Shown: piece by piece, positions 16,199 through 24,430 of the stretch
Position numbering within the stretch: the first letter of the stretch is position 1
Layout: every line of letters starts with the position of its first letter
From: UBA5239 sp040394635
GTDB taxonomy: Bacteria; Verrucomicrobiota; Lentisphaeria; Victivallales; Victivallaceae
Assembly (NCBI GenBank): GCA_040394635.1
Contig: JBEBRW010000003.1
Span: 85,638 to 149,637, forward strand
Direction of reading: 5' to 3'
DNA length: 64,000 bases
Made by a program: the position numbers and the translations under genes
The notes under the pieces: model-generated
Told to the model about the DNA's origin: nothing
Databases searched by the model: none
The model's input: only the letters and a program-made list of their open reading frames with translations

Positions 16199-17115
16199 CG
16201 CATCACTCCCAGGAGTACACGTAGTTTGGGTATGGCCGATTTAACGGAAATTTCATGACCGTTGTCTGTTGTATAACGGTCCTTGCCGCTCAGGAACGCG
16301 ATCAGCAGCCGGTCGTCGAACTGCTGCGCTTTTACGCGGCGGGTTTTGCCGTCGACCTTGATCACCCACTCCAGCGCCGGGAGCGGCGGCATTTTCTGCG
16401 CGGCCTGCTCCGGGGCTTCGACCGGGCGGATCTCATAAGGCAGCACCTTGATCCAGCCGTTGACCGATTTTTCCACCCGGTCCCGGTTGTTCCTCAGGCC
16501 ATTGTCATTTTTCCAGACGGTGACCAGCGGGTATTCTTCACCGGGGCCGGTGTGGAGCGGGCTGTTTTTCAATAAACGCTTATCGTCAACATTTTTTGCT
16601 TTCGTCCATAATTCCGGGACGAATTCCCAGCCGGTCAGGTCCAGATTGGGAACGATTTCGATTTTCATGTCCGGAGTCGCTTTGATTCGGGGGTCATCGG
16701 GCCTGTAGCCCACCAGAAAGGACAGGCCGGGCGGGTTTTCCTTGAGGTGAAAAGTGCCCGTCAGGTACCGCTGATCGTGACAGTTGGAGCACAGACCGGT
16801 TGCATCAAGGCTGATATCCAAGTCCAGTTTGCGCAACTCCGGCAGACCCGCACTCAGTTGATCCCGCAGGTTCAGCAGGTGAAAAAAGGTCTCCCGGGAA
16901 AGAATCGTCCGCTGGCCACACTTCGGGCAAATGAACTCCATGCGCAGTTGGCTCGGCACAGAAACATAGCACATGGCGCCGGGGCTGAGTTTGGTCGGCG
17001 GTTTGGATTTTTCCAGCTCTGCGAGCCTGCGGTTGATTTCGGCGCGGGTGAGGTCCGCCCCCTCTGCCAGCAGCGCCGCCAGCAGTGAGCCGTAGACAAA
17101 CACCGATTTTTTCAT
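16195..17115 (-). CDS. Exported Cys-rich protein, paralogue 2 of a twin pair
   Basis: A 306-residue protein without a domain I recognise. Residues 1-20 (MKKSVFVYGSLLAALLAEGA) look like a short signal peptide. Two Cys pairs, Cys63/66 (CPKCG) and Cys109/112 (CSNC), could form a four-Cys zinc knuckle; Cys49 is also shared. A middle segment (about 190-240) with TGPGEEYPLV and GWIKVLPY resembles an SH3-like fold. The C-terminal block (250-306) has a WVIKVDGKTRR...DDRLLIAFLSGKDR pattern shared with its paralogue. Residues 1-50 differ from the paralogue at one position only. It is coupled by ATGA overlaps to both neighbours. Function unknown; it may be a substrate of the radical SAM enzyme. Confidence 0.7.
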   Translation of the reverse strand: MKKSVFVYGSLLAALLAEGADLTRAEINRRLAELEKSKPPTKLSPGAMCYVSVPSQLRMEFICPKCGQRTILSRETFFHLLNLRDQLSAGLPELRKLDLDISLDATGLCSNCHDQRYLTGTFHLKENPPGLSFLVGYRPDDPRIKATPDMKIEIVPNLDLTGWEFVPELWTKAKNVDDKRLLKNSPLHTGPGEEYPLVTVWKNDNGLRNNRDRVEKSVNGWIKVLPYEIRPVEAPEQAAQKMPPLPALEWVIKVDGKTRRVKAQQFDDRLLIAFLSGKDRYTTDNGHEISVKSAIPKLRVLLGVMR

Positions 17116-18032
17116 GGTTTTTCCTCGGTTTTCAATGATTTGCCAAGCAACTCAAGGAGCCGCGGCAGATAGGATTTCAGGGGAACCTCATTGCCCATTT
17201 CTGCGTCAAAACGGTTTTTGCCATTCAGAAACGCCAGCAGTATTTTGTCATCTTGCTCCTTCACCGGGATCGACCTGGTGTGGTCGCCAATGGTAATGAT
17301 CCAGTACAACTGCGGAATCGGCGGCAGGTTGGCGGGCAATACCTTGGCATCGTCCACAAAACCGCCGCGGCTATTGACGACCCGGACCCAACCGGCGGGA
17401 TCGCCGGGCTGTTTCGGAGCAATCGGAAGATAAATATTCACGGGCAGTTTCATGACAGGAGCGGATTTCTCGTCCGGAGCAATGTAAATAGGGGTTTCGG
17501 GGGAAACCATATCCTCGCGGGCGGAACTTTTCGCCCAGAATTCAGGAGACGCCTCCCAGCGGAGAAGATCGGGCGACAGGGAGAATTTTATCCGGGTCGC
17601 CGGGGGGAGCGTTATGGTCTGGCCGGAGAGCATATAGCGGGTATCCGGCGGCACCTTCACATAAGCGGTTTCGAAAACGCGTTTGTCCTTGGCGCAAACG
17701 GAACAGAGTTCGGAATCGTCGAGCTGGATATTCAACTCAAGTTTTCGCATCAGGGCCACCTGACTGGCCAAATGGCGGGCTATGCTCAGGGTTGAATTCC
17801 ATTCCCACGCTTGGTAGATGGTTTTGGCGCCGCATTTGCTGCAGGTGAATTCCTGCCGCTTCAGCGCGGGCATGGCCATTTTGTAACACATGGCGCCAGG
17901 GCTGAGCTTGGTCGGCGGTTTGGATTTTTCCAGCTCTGCGAGCTTGCGGTTGATTTCGGCGCGGGTGAGGTCCGCCCCCTCTGCCAGCAGCGCCGCCAGC
18001 AGTGAGCCGTAAACAAATACCGATTTCTTCAT
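17112..18032 (-). CDS. Exported Cys-rich protein, paralogue 1 of a twin pair
   Basis: Also 306 residues, the same length as paralogue 2. ATG 18032 is chosen because AGGAGGTCACGTT precedes it; longer in-frame starts lack such a site. It has the same N-terminal 50 residues (K for R at position 30) and Cys pairs 64/67 (CSKCG) and 110/113 (CSVC). A middle domain with IYIAPDEKSAPVMKL and GWVRVVNSRGG follows, then a C-terminal block YWIITIGDHTRS...DDKILLAFLNGKNR. Beyond residue 50 only scattered blocks match paralogue 2. It is the first gene of the three-gene operon ending in the radical SAM/SPASM enzyme. A small palindrome AATATC-atc-GATATT (18057-18071) lies upstream. Confidence 0.7.
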   Translation of the reverse strand: MKKSVFVYGSLLAALLAEGADLTRAEINRKLAELEKSKPPTKLSPGAMCYKMAMPALKRQEFTCSKCGAKTIYQAWEWNSTLSIARHLASQVALMRKLELNIQLDDSELCSVCAKDKRVFETAYVKVPPDTRYMLSGQTITLPPATRIKFSLSPDLLRWEASPEFWAKSSAREDMVSPETPIYIAPDEKSAPVMKLPVNIYLPIAPKQPGDPAGWVRVVNSRGGFVDDAKVLPANLPPIPQLYWIITIGDHTRSIPVKEQDDKILLAFLNGKNRFDAEMGNEVPLKSYLPRLLELLGKSLKTEEKP

Positions 18033-18098
18033 AACGTGACCTCCTGTTGGACTAACAATATCATCGATATTGAAGAAATCCACAGAAAGACAAAAATT

Positions 18099-20165
18099 TT
18101 ACAAATTAGATGAAACTTCCTGCATGTAGATCAGATCGGGACGGAGTTCGGAGCCTTGAACTATTTCCACCGGGATGGAGGGGGGGGCCTGATAACGGAT
18201 CTCTCCATCCTTGACCTCGACGCTGAGCGGGCCGGCCGGGTGCGGCATGGTGCCGCTCAGGTGCGGATAAATGCCGGCGAGCGGCGCGATACGGATCTTG
18301 GCGAAGCCGAAGGCCGCCGGGCGGATTCCCAGCAGTGAGGCGAAGTAATGATGCAGCGGATGCGAGCTCCAGGCGTGGCAGTCGGAACGCGGATTTTCGA
18401 AGTTCTCCGGCAGGGTTTTCAGTCCCTGTCCTTCGAGCTGGAACCATTTATCCAGCCGTGCGGCGAAAAGCTCCGGCAGTTGCTGTTGATAACACGCTTC
18501 CAGGTAGTAATGCGAGAAATAAATACTGGCCGGCGGCAGGTCCTTCGCTTTGGCGAACGCCTCGCGCAGTTCCGGCGCGGGCGCAGCCAGCAGTGCAATC
18601 AGCTGTGCGTGCTCGGAGTAATGCTTCAGGTCGCGGCTCTCCGCGTACAGACAGCGTTCATGGTTGTAGTAGGCGCGTTTGATGGCCGCGGCCAACGCTC
18701 CGGCATGTTCCCGGTACGGCTCGGGCGAATGGCCGAAATACTCCTCGATTTCCGCCATTTTCTGCAGGGCCAGGACGAATAGCCAGTTCAAGGTGCAGCC
18801 GCCCTCGGGCTCGGGTGAAACACCGTTGTCCCAGCAGTCCACCCAGTCGATGAAATTCCATTTCGGCACCGCGAGCAGGCCGTTTTTCAGAAACTTGCGA
18901 TAGCCCTCGACGATGAGCCGGGCAGTGGGCAATAGTTCGCGAATAATCTCCGGCTGGTTGCGCCACAGCAGGAAATCGTGCATCATCAGAATGTAGATGA
19001 AACTGAACGACGGAATCGTCTGGTAACTCCTGCTCGGATAATGCGAACAAATGATACCGTTTGGCTGCTGGGAGCGGGCGAAAACGCGCAGCGATTTGGC
19101 TGCCGGCCGGGCGTCGAACATCATGGTATAAGCGGTCAGCGCCTCGAGGCGGGAATCGCCGATATACATCATCTGTTCGTAATACGGGCAGTCCATATAG
19201 GTCTCGCCGGTACAGGCATCCCAGGTGCGGGCGCAGAGCTCCAGCAACCGTTGCAGTTTCGGCGGAGCTTCTGCCTGCCATTCGCGCCGGTAGGGATACC
19301 CGGTACGGTAGAATTTCATCGATTCGACCTTCGCGTCGTCCTCGCATTTGATCTCCAGATAACGCCCGGCCTTCCACCAGTAATCGACCCAGCGCGCCTT
19401 GCCCTCCGGCAGTTGCAGTACATACGGCTCGGCGATGATGATTTTGCCGTCGCGTTTGCCCTTGCGTCCCTTCAGATGCAGCGTGTCGAACTCGGCCGTT
19501 TCGTAAGGCGTTTCGGCCCAGCGGAGCGACACCGTGCCCGGTCCGGAAAATTCATACTCGGCCCAGGCACAAACATACTCGTCGAAAATGACCCAATCGC
19601 CCTCGCGGCGATATGCCGTGATCTCCTCGCGGCGCATCGGCGGCAAATCCGGCGGATTCAGCACCCGGACGTCCTCGAAATACGCCACCGCTTTCCACTC
19701 GCCGCCGCGACCGTTCAGGATTTCCCAATTGTATCCGGCCCCGACCTGTGCCCGAGGATAAGTCCCCCAATCCGGGAACGGCGCGAAATACCGGCAATCC
19801 GCCGCCACCTGATACTCCCAACCATCCTTGACCAGTTCGCTCTCAAAATAAAATCCGTGCCGGATGGACAGCTGCCCGTAAGCGGTCGTTTCGCCGAAAC
19901 ACAGCACACGCGCGGTCAGGCAATGCCCGCCCGGCTCAAGCCGTACCGAATCCTTGCGGTAATGCCAATACGCAGTATCGCCGCGCTCGGGGCCGTCAGC
20001 GAGGTATTCGCCGTCAAGAAAAAGCTCCGCCCGCTCGTCGGCGCTGAAGGTGAATTCCAGCGTCACCGCCTCCCTCACCGCGAAGCAATTCCGGTAGACC
20101 ACAATATAAGGCGGCTCAACAACCTCCGCCGGACACATCCAAAGATTCATGATTTCATTCCACAT
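18099..20165 (-). CDS. GH78-like alpha-L-rhamnosidase
   Basis: A protein of about 688 residues without a signal peptide, so intracellular. An N-terminal beta-sandwich part (AELFLDGEYLADGPERGDT...YWHYR) is followed by an (alpha/alpha)6 region. That region has ETYMDCPYYEQMMYIGDSRLEAL, which parallels the DCPxRxExxxxxGDxQ motif of family 78, then NFIDWVDCWDNG and a C-terminal beta domain with HAWSSHPLHHYFASLLGI. Family 78 enzymes release L-rhamnose from glycosides. The start is uncertain: ATG 20165 avoids overlap with the DUF4838 gene but has no strong ribosome site; ATG 20150 is an alternative. Last gene of locus A. Confidence 0.75.
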   Translation of the reverse strand: MWNEIMNLWMCPAEVVEPPYIVVYRNCFAVREAVTLEFTFSADERAELFLDGEYLADGPERGDTAYWHYRKDSVRLEPGGHCLTARVLCFGETTAYGQLSIRHGFYFESELVKDGWEYQVAADCRYFAPFPDWGTYPRAQVGAGYNWEILNGRGGEWKAVAYFEDVRVLNPPDLPPMRREEITAYRREGDWVIFDEYVCAWAEYEFSGPGTVSLRWAETPYETAEFDTLHLKGRKGKRDGKIIIAEPYVLQLPEGKARWVDYWWKAGRYLEIKCEDDAKVESMKFYRTGYPYRREWQAEAPPKLQRLLELCARTWDACTGETYMDCPYYEQMMYIGDSRLEALTAYTMMFDARPAAKSLRVFARSQQPNGIICSHYPSRSYQTIPSFSFIYILMMHDFLLWRNQPEIIRELLPTARLIVEGYRKFLKNGLLAVPKWNFIDWVDCWDNGVSPEPEGGCTLNWLFVLALQKMAEIEEYFGHSPEPYREHAGALAAAIKRAYYNHERCLYAESRDLKHYSEHAQLIALLAAPAPELREAFAKAKDLPPASIYFSHYYLEACYQQQLPELFAARLDKWFQLEGQGLKTLPENFENPRSDCHAWSSHPLHHYFASLLGIRPAAFGFAKIRIAPLAGIYPHLSGTMPHPAGPLSVEVKDGEIRYQAPPSIPVEIVQGSELRPDLIYMQEVSSNL

Positions 20166-20185
20166 CGATTTGTGATAGGCAAGGA

Positions 20186-22396
20186 TTATTTTTTGACGAA
20201 AATGAATCGATCGATCCAAACACTCTGTTCCGTATTTCTCTTGGCTGGAGCGGCAAAAAGCAATGCGGTCGACCCTGCTTTCAATGTTCCGAGTTTCACG
20301 CATTTGTATTCTTTTCCGGAAATCGCGTTTCCGTTGACCCTTACCCGCAGATTTGCGGAAGGTTCCTGCGGATCGTGGGCTCCAAGGATAAGCACCGGTT
20401 TGGAATCATTCATTTCGTCGCAGCGTACTGAAACATATACCTCATAGTCCGTGTCATTGGGGTAATTCAGGAGTTGAACCGCCCATTGATTGTGAGTTTG
20501 AGGCATCATGATTGCTTTTCCGTTGGCGGCGGCAGGATCAGGCTTGCGAAAAGTCCAGCGGCCTTCCTTGTAAAGAGTTGCATATTCTTCTGCGGGGAAA
20601 GCACTCCACTCCGCATCTTTTCCCACGCATCCGGGAATCGCGCCTTGGCCGGTGTGGGCATACTGCATGCAGAAGCGCGTTTTTACGGCCTCGAATGAAT
20701 AGAAGCGGTTACTTTCGCCGAATCTTGTGGCGCCGGCTTCCTGACAAAGTTTGAGCTGCTCATCGAAAAATGCCATCGGGTCGGTATTTTTGTGTTTTTC
20801 GAATAAGTTACGCCGCTGAAGGAGGGCAATATTCAGGGGGATGGTCGCTATCATGATTTTCTTTTGCAGCGCCGGATCATTCGCGCATGAGCGTTGTGCT
20901 TCCTCCATTACCTTGAGCGCTTTCAGAAGCGTTGCATCATCCAGCCAGGAGACGTTATGCATGTTGCAGGAGAGTCCTTGCCCAGTGGAACGATTCCTCT
21001 CCATGGCATCCGTCATCATCGCCATATACTGCCTGACGGCGGAAGCGGCTTTGCCGTAATACCCATTCAAAAACTCATCAGTTACAGCTTGTTGGTCCAG
21101 GGTGGGGTTCCACATTAGTTTGCTGATTAGATAGATACGCAACGGGACTAGATCCCCCGCATAACCTGCGCCCAGACTTCCCTGTTCAAAAAGCCCCCGT
21201 GTTTTATTTGCCGCAAAGAAGCGGATATCGGATGCGAGGTGTTTCCAGTTCGGAAACGGAAAATGAAAACCGTGGAAATTTGTCACATAATTCCAAATGT
21301 TAAGTTCATGCGCGATTCCAGCCCAACCACGGACTGCTTCGCTGAATTTTTGATTGTATTTTTCATCATCGAGTCCTTTGGAGAAATCACATTCGGAAGT
21401 ACACAGATTGATGACGATATTTTCACGCGGTCGTATTTTGCGCGGCAGGGCCTCTGTATACTGATATGCAATTGTCATAATCTTTTTATCTGGAAATTCT
21501 GCCTTCACGGCATCTGCCACATAATTGACGGCGTCGAGCATCAGATCGGTCTGATTCCCATGCTCCGCAACGAATTTTTCACACTCCGGACACTGACAGT
21601 AAAAGAGATTATCGTTTTGGCTCACCATAATGGTCTTGATCTTCGGATTTGCCCGCAGGCGCTTCAAGGTTTCTTTGGTAAGTTCCTCGCGAAACCCTGG
21701 GTTCGTTAGGCATGGCTGTGTGTCGGGATGCCGCTTCCCGTCCATCATGCCGAAATACTCCGGATTACTTTCGAAAAACTTCTTTGCCGGGACGAACTTC
21801 TCAAATGTGTGAATGCCCCCCATAAGCTGCTCATGGCCGCCCCACTGTACCGAAATCAGCGTGCTGTGCCAGTTGTTCCGCATCTTTGCAGCAAAACCCG
21901 GATTTTCCCGTATGATGTCATAATAGGCTTCGCGCAAATGAAAAACAGGGGCATAACGGTAATCCACGGGCGGCAGGGCAAATGTTTCTTTCTTCGGGTA
22001 ATACGTCTCAAATGCAGTCCAGAAACGGACCCCGAAATAGCGCTCAAGATATTCATATACAGCGTAGAGACTTCCTCGAGGGGGAGCCCCCGCTAAAATC
22101 AGGTCCTCGCCGATGCTTTTCAGGATGATCTCATCCGGTCCCAGTTCGGTGATATCAATACCCAGCAACCGTGCATTCTCCTGCGTTGCTCCAATCCGGA
22201 CAGCAGGAGAAGGTGCATTGCCGCGTACGATAGGCAGCTTCTTGTCGAATATTTTGAGCAGTGCGCTTTGCAATTCTTCCGCCGCAGTTATTTCAGCGGG
22301 CGCAGGTTTTTCTGCTAAAACAATTGTCCAATCCGCATGTAGGCCAAATGCTGCAAACGCAAGCCATATCGCAAATAATTTCATTCCGCGTTTCAT
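20186..22396 (-). CDS. Secreted DUF4838 protein (locus A)
   Basis: A 736-residue protein with signal peptide MKRGMKLFAIWLAFAAFGLHA. The N-terminal part (about 25-135) resembles the alpha-glucuronidase-type N-terminal domain (ITAAEELQSAL, GSLYAVYEYLERYFGVRFW). The DUF4838 core follows, with FFESNPEYFGMMDGKRHPDTQPCL and a CQCPEC motif near residue 269. The C-terminal region (about 600-736) looks like a carbohydrate-binding beta-sandwich ending VWIDRFIFVKK. The enzymatic activity of DUF4838 is not established, but the architecture suggests a glycan-active protein. It follows the pseudopilin gene by 24 bases and precedes the GH78-like gene. Confidence 0.85.
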   Translation of the reverse strand: MKRGMKLFAIWLAFAAFGLHADWTIVLAEKPAPAEITAAEELQSALLKIFDKKLPIVRGNAPSPAVRIGATQENARLLGIDITELGPDEIILKSIGEDLILAGAPPRGSLYAVYEYLERYFGVRFWTAFETYYPKKETFALPPVDYRYAPVFHLREAYYDIIRENPGFAAKMRNNWHSTLISVQWGGHEQLMGGIHTFEKFVPAKKFFESNPEYFGMMDGKRHPDTQPCLTNPGFREELTKETLKRLRANPKIKTIMVSQNDNLFYCQCPECEKFVAEHGNQTDLMLDAVNYVADAVKAEFPDKKIMTIAYQYTEALPRKIRPRENIVINLCTSECDFSKGLDDEKYNQKFSEAVRGWAGIAHELNIWNYVTNFHGFHFPFPNWKHLASDIRFFAANKTRGLFEQGSLGAGYAGDLVPLRIYLISKLMWNPTLDQQAVTDEFLNGYYGKAASAVRQYMAMMTDAMERNRSTGQGLSCNMHNVSWLDDATLLKALKVMEEAQRSCANDPALQKKIMIATIPLNIALLQRRNLFEKHKNTDPMAFFDEQLKLCQEAGATRFGESNRFYSFEAVKTRFCMQYAHTGQGAIPGCVGKDAEWSAFPAEEYATLYKEGRWTFRKPDPAAANGKAIMMPQTHNQWAVQLLNYPNDTDYEVYVSVRCDEMNDSKPVLILGAHDPQEPSANLRVRVNGNAISGKEYKCVKLGTLKAGSTALLFAAPAKRNTEQSVWIDRFIFVKK

Positions 22397-22420
22397 AGTT
22401 CCGTTGTTCTCCTAATGGTT

Positions 22421-23236
22421 TTAATATCTTACAAATACGCCCTGTTTTTGCCACACTCCGACCTTCAGGTCCGCTTCATCGATCACCTTTTGGGCAATAA
22501 ATTCACGCTTGAGCATGTCGATTAAGTTACCGGCGCTGTTTTCTTGCGCCACATGGCCATCCAGTGCGACAAAATTAGAAGAGGAACCATGGGCCGCAAC
22601 AGTGTAATATCTGGTTCTTGCATCTGCCGTTTGCAGAGTGGAGGTAAGGGCGGGATGTGATGTCGGCCGCCATTCTCCGCCTTCGATAGACCAGCTTTCC
22701 CCGACTGTATAGAAACTGGACGGCATCTTACAGTTTTTTGCGACCATGAAACGCTGCCAAATCGGAGCTGTTGCACGTTTGTACATTGGCGCCGGCAGTT
22801 GATTATCCGCATCGGCGCCGGTGAAACCACCTCCATGACTGCGCCCGCCATAGGCAAAACCAATTTTATTGCGGGTTGAAAAATCCATCCGTAAGGTTTT
22901 CGGACAAAAAAACAATTTCTCCATAATCTTGGGTTCGCCCCCTGTGCTCTTGAAATCGCCGTATGAGCTGTAAGCTGTCATTCCAAGCTCATACTGCGTT
23001 AACGAATAAATACTGAATTCGTTATTCAGGTCCATCATCACAAACCCGTCATAGTCTTGCTCATACAGGCTGAAAGTCAATGCCAGTTGCTTCAGATTTC
23101 CGGCGCAATCGATCTGGTGTGCTTTTTCGCGGGCTTTGTTCAGGGCCGGCAGCAGCATGGCTGCCAGAATGGCGATGATCGCGATCACGACCAGGAGTTC
23201 GATCAATGTGAAAATTTTTACCGCCTTTCGCATCAT
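22421..23236 (-). CDS. Pseudopilin with H-X9-DG motif (locus A)
   Basis: A 271-residue protein. The start at 23236 is set by AAGGAG eight bases upstream. A short basic leader (MMRKAVKI) precedes FTLIELLVVIAIIAILAAM, a type II prepilin N-terminal helix. The residue before Phe is Ile, not the Gly expected by prepilin peptidase. A globular domain follows, ending with HGSSSNFVALDG, the H-X9-DG processing-associated motif. It is probably membrane-anchored with the domain in the periplasm. It is divergent from the AraC regulator and first in the unit with DUF4838 and GH78-like genes. Confidence 0.9.
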   Translation of the reverse strand: MMRKAVKIFTLIELLVVIAIIAILAAMLLPALNKAREKAHQIDCAGNLKQLALTFSLYEQDYDGFVMMDLNNEFSIYSLTQYELGMTAYSSYGDFKSTGGEPKIMEKLFFCPKTLRMDFSTRNKIGFAYGGRSHGGGFTGADADNQLPAPMYKRATAPIWQRFMVAKNCKMPSSFYTVGESWSIEGGEWRPTSHPALTSTLQTADARTRYYTVAAHGSSSNFVALDGHVAQENSAGNLIDMLKREFIAQKVIDEADLKVGVWQKQGVFVRY

Positions 23237-23270
23237 TTTGCTTGCTCCTTGATTTTGGTTGTACATTAAT

Positions 23271-23317
23271 ATTATAATCGACTTTTGCAAATAAACCTTG
23301 ACAATGTTGCCAATAAA
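23271..23317. promoter_or_regulatory. AraC-type direct repeats over a weak pseudopilin promoter
   Basis: Two 11-base direct repeats, TTGCAAATAAA (23285-23295) and TTGCCAATAAA (23307-23317), are 22 bases apart, about two helical turns, as expected of AraC-family sites. On the minus strand a TATAAT (23276-23271) lacks a good -35 (AAGGTT), which suits activation from these repeats. The second repeat lies between the -35 and -10 of the araC-like gene's own promoter. Confidence 0.55.
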
Positions 23318-23326
23318 TAGTATAAT
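23298..23326 (+). promoter_or_regulatory. Consensus promoter of the AraC regulator gene
   Basis: TTGACA (23298-23303), 17-base spacer, TATAAT (23321-23326). The ATG at 23339 begins only 12 bases after the -10, so the transcript would have almost no leader. Confidence 0.75.
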
Positions 23327-23338
23327 AGTGACAAAGAT

Positions 23339-24214
23339 ATGGAAAGTTATTACGCCAATTTAATCAAATATGTCGACCGCTTCCAGCTTCCGCTGCATGT
23401 GGAGGAGGTTGAGGTGGGCGGTCATATTGAAAAATTATTTCATGACCACAGTTTCTCCGAAATCGCCATTGTCTACCACGGGAGCGCTCGGCACTTGGTC
23501 GATGATCATTCGGCGCCGCTCAAAACCGGCGACCTGCTGGTGATTCACCCCGGAGTACAGCACGCTTACGATCGCACCGGCGACATGGGGTTGATCAATA
23601 TTGTGTATGATCATGCCAAACTTTCCATGCCGATTCTGGATGGCTATTCGCTGCCACTTTTTCAGACGTTTTTTCCGGATTCGCACAACCGGCCGGAGCC
23701 CGACAGCATCGTCCGGCCGGTGATGAATCTGGATCAGGAAAAGCTGGATGAAATTCTGTTGCACATCCGGCAGCTGCAGCAGGAACTGCTCAGCACGCGG
23801 CCCGGCAATTTCTATTATAGTCTGTCGCTTTTCATGGAGATCATGGTCAAGCTGGCACGTTTCGACGAGCGCGCCCAGCCGGTCGAGCAGGCCCGGTTCA
23901 TGATCGGCGACGCGGTCGACTTCATGAACCGGAATTTCCGGCAGACGATCAACATCGACGAACTCGCCCGGATCTCGAAAATGTCGAAACGCAACTTCTT
24001 CCGTTACTTCAAAAACGCCGCCGGCTGTACTCCGCTCGATTATCTGCAGAAAATCCGCCTCAACCATGCCGTCAACCTGCTGCTGCAGACCGACAAAAGC
24101 ATCAACGACATCGCCCTCGAATGCGGCTTCTGCGACAGCAACTACTTCTGCCGCAAATTCCGTGAAGAACGCGCCATCTCGCCCCGCCGCTTCCGCCAGG
24201 CCAAGCGGGGATAA
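23339..24214 (+). CDS. AraC-family transcriptional regulator (locus A)
   Basis: A 291-residue protein. The N-terminal cupin-type sensing domain (about 10-150) has FHDHSFSEIAIVYHGSARH and GDLLVIHPGVQHAY. Two C-terminal helix-turn-helix motifs (about 190-290) are INIDELARISKMSKRNFFRYF and SINDIALECGFCDSNYFCRKF, followed by the typical ISPRRFRQ end. Such regulators activate sugar-utilisation genes on ligand binding. It is divergent from the pseudopilin/DUF4838/GH78-like unit. There is no ribosome site before the ATG, which lies very near the predicted transcription start. Confidence 0.93.
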   Translation: MESYYANLIKYVDRFQLPLHVEEVEVGGHIEKLFHDHSFSEIAIVYHGSARHLVDDHSAPLKTGDLLVIHPGVQHAYDRTGDMGLINIVYDHAKLSMPILDGYSLPLFQTFFPDSHNRPEPDSIVRPVMNLDQEKLDEILLHIRQLQQELLSTRPGNFYYSLSLFMEIMVKLARFDERAQPVEQARFMIGDAVDFMNRNFRQTINIDELARISKMSKRNFFRYFKNAAGCTPLDYLQKIRLNHAVNLLLQTDKSINDIALECGFCDSNYFCRKFREERAISPRRFRQAKRG

Positions 24215-24215
24215 A

Positions 24216-24338
24216 TTGTCCACGAAAGACACGAAAAAACACGAAACATTTATAGACGGGCAGGTGTACCCGTCTATGGAGTCTTATTTTAATAAATATC
24301 TTCCCCCTTTCGTGTTTTTTCGTGCTTTTCGTGGACAA
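24216..24338. repeat. 123-base element with 31-base inverted ends (MITE-like)
   Basis: The left end (24216-24246, starting TTGTCCACGAAAGACACG) and right end (24308-24338) match as inverted repeats at 29 of 31 positions. A second, inner inverted repeat ATAGACGGG/CCCGTCTAT lies at 24252-24260 and 24269-24277. The element starts two bases after the AraC stop and contains no gene. A partial copy of the right end occurs at about 15110-15130. Confidence 0.65.
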
Positions 24339-24430
24339 AAGGAATTCGGGGCTTTACTTTTGTCGAAATGGGGCTTTATTATATTAATGGATATTTTCTG
24401 TAAAGCAATCGAACCTCAAAGGAGATTAAC

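Noticed and set aside
18978..20447. A 489-codon plus-strand frame over the GH78-like and DUF4838 genes
   Set aside because: Antisense to two real genes across their junction, with no start signal or domain.
24102..24338. A 78-codon minus-strand frame starting in the 123-base element
   Set aside because: The start and first residues come from the inverted-repeat element and the rest is antisense to the AraC gene.
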